A DNA stretch of 64,000 nucleotides from contig CAADRB010000025.1 of NCBI GenBank assembly GCA_900708905.1, forward strand, positions 916,532 through 980,531, in the 5' to 3' direction. Made by a program: the position numbers and the translations under genes. The notes below the pieces were generated by a model, which saw nothing but the letters and a program-made list of their open reading frames with translations, ran no database searches and was not told where the DNA came from. The first letter of the stretch is position 1. Each line of letters opens with the position of its first letter. This DNA comes from Hymenolepis diminuta (Eukaryota; Platyhelminthes; Cestoda; Cyclophyllidea; Hymenolepididae). This document shows, one piece after another, positions 62,467-64,000 of this stretch.

Positions 62467-64000
62467 ACACTATTACTTTTCCAAAACAATTTATAAGTTT
62501 GAAGGTCTCTCATATCTGCCCAAATCTGGATGAATGTGAAATTTGCCTAGAATAACTGACAGAAGTAGTGTACACCCGAATATAGATAAGACTTAAGGGC
62601 GGCACTAGCTGGAATACTTGGGATCTTAAGCTGTGTTTATCGAAGTTTAACCATCAGTTTAGCTAAATCTAATCTATTAAATATCTAAAAATGTCAGTGG
62701 AAAAAGATTATTAAGTTCATTATTTTATAACGAATGATTATATCGGAAACAACACATTCCTACACGAATCTTAAAGCGATTTTGGATTATCACATTAACC
62801 ATTATCACATTCTTATGCCTCTAAGGACAATTTAAACATTTTCGAAAGTGTAAAGGAAACTTACTTAACTAATGGAAACAGAGACTTGATGGAATCTCTG
62901 CTGGAGTTCACCTAAGCATGCCCTAACTCAAAGACAGCACAAAATTTCATTGAGCAAAAGATGTCTTTAAAAGAGGAAATATATTTATGTGAAATTATTC
63001 ATTATTTTACCTTGAGAAAATTGACATTTAATTTTATGTTTTCCTCCCGTTATTATCGAACTAACGATTAAACCTTACATTGCATATTGTTACTAACATG
63101 AATTACACAATACTGTGCATATTTCGATTTGGACTGTAATAAGTTTTCGTTAAAATAACTTATTTATATAAAACGGGTCATTATTATTTGGCCAAACGTA
63201 CTAAGTACATGGCCAAATTAGCTTAGCAAGATATTAAAACATATAAAATTATACTGTTCTCAATCAGGCAGAAACTTCATAGATTAGTTCTACCAATAAC
63301 CCCACTGTCGAAAACTAATTCAGTCTACTATCGTCAGTGTACTCGTAATGATTTTAAGTCAGGAAATTATCGTTTGTCATTAACCAAATACTTTGTTTTG
63401 ACTTGACCTATGTAATCCTCCAGTGTATATGAATTAAATCCTCGTCTCGTCAACCTTTTAAGTAGCTGGAAATTGGTTGAAAAATATCGCCCGTCGATTT
63501 TTTATTTGGGAAACGGTTGTTTGATATAATATATTGTAGAAGAGGAGTTAATAAATGGTAGCTAGTGGCAATCCAGTTATGTTCAGACACAGAAGACCAA
63601 GAAGACCATTGCTAGGCCACAATGTATTGATAAACCGATAATGAGGAGCTTCAAGAAGGAATTATTCGGTCCTCTCCCAGCCTTGAGGTGCGTAAAGGCG
63701 ATATAAATTTCTGGCTATGAATTGATCTGAGCATAATTATCCTTTTCAAACCAGGAATCTCACTCTTCAGAAGGTTGTACTAGTGAGGTGAAGGAAACCA
63801 GAAATTTGAACATGATAATTCGAAGAGAAACATAGTAGGATTTTAGTGTGCCTATTAACTTTTGATAGCTGGCATCCTTTTTGTCAAGTTTGCGACATTA
63901 TTGTGACAAGATGGTCAGAAGAAATGATCAGTAACTAGTTTGGCTGTCGCATGTTTGCCGGGGTGAGAGAGATTACGGAGAGACTAAAAAAATCTGGCGG
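62467..64000. other. Right end of the window, no supported gene
   Basis: AT-rich sequence without long frames. The last 450 bp are somewhat richer in G (purine-rich plus strand) but show no domain or splice structure I can support. Confidence 0.6.

Noticed and set aside
1..64000. CRISPR arrays, bacterial operons, functional tRNA or rRNA genes
   Set aside because: No regularly spaced direct repeats, no ribosome-binding-site-led gene runs, and no sequence that folds as a complete tRNA or matches rRNA was seen.

Overview
The window is AT-rich eukaryotic nuclear DNA, roughly two-thirds A+T by eye. Evidence: spliced genes with GT-AG introns of about 69 to 440 bp, no operon-like gene packing, many transposon relics, microsatellites and assembly gaps. 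I think an invertebrate is most likely. A parasitic flatworm would fit the base composition and small introns, but nothing in the sequence proves it. Most computed open frames here are chance frames in AT-rich DNA or lie opposite purine-rich repeats.

Two genes are well supported, both on the minus strand. Gene 1 (about 10.8 to 6.6 kb) has four coding exons that join in frame into a 998-residue, very basic, mostly disordered protein, probably nuclear, of no family I recognise. It has a plausible untranslated first exon. Gene 2 (52446 to 52117) is a two-exon, 86-residue LITAF/SIMPLE-domain protein. It is too short and too split to show up as a long open frame. The two genes are about 42 kb apart and nothing suggests they work together.

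The rest is transposon debris and unassigned DNA. The best supported are: (i) two solo LTRs of one family (21305-21601 and 55113-55408), each with its own 5-bp target duplication, and a third diverged copy (45779-46074); (ii) a mariner transposase C-terminal relic (about 19.94-20.31 kb) and a possible mariner N-terminal helix-turn-helix relic (about 48 kb); (iii) a Gypsy-type integrase relic next to the second LTR (about 55.9-56.1 kb); (iv) a long imperfect inverted repeat with arms of about 260-300 bp around a 64-bp centre (54.11-54.74 kb); (v) tRNA-derived, SINE-like boxes at about 1.0, 17.9 and 62.4 kb.

A further layer is coding-like but broken sequence that I could not assign to a family: near 23.5-24.06, 27.9-28.6, 31.0-31.5, 31.9-32.3, 34.3-35.2, 41.9-42.8 and 43.5-44.4 kb. 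Two of these occur as diverged pairs in the window (13.2 with 31.9 kb; 28.2 with 44.0 kb), so they are repeat families rather than unique genes. There are two assembly gaps (48822-48853 and 59092-59533).
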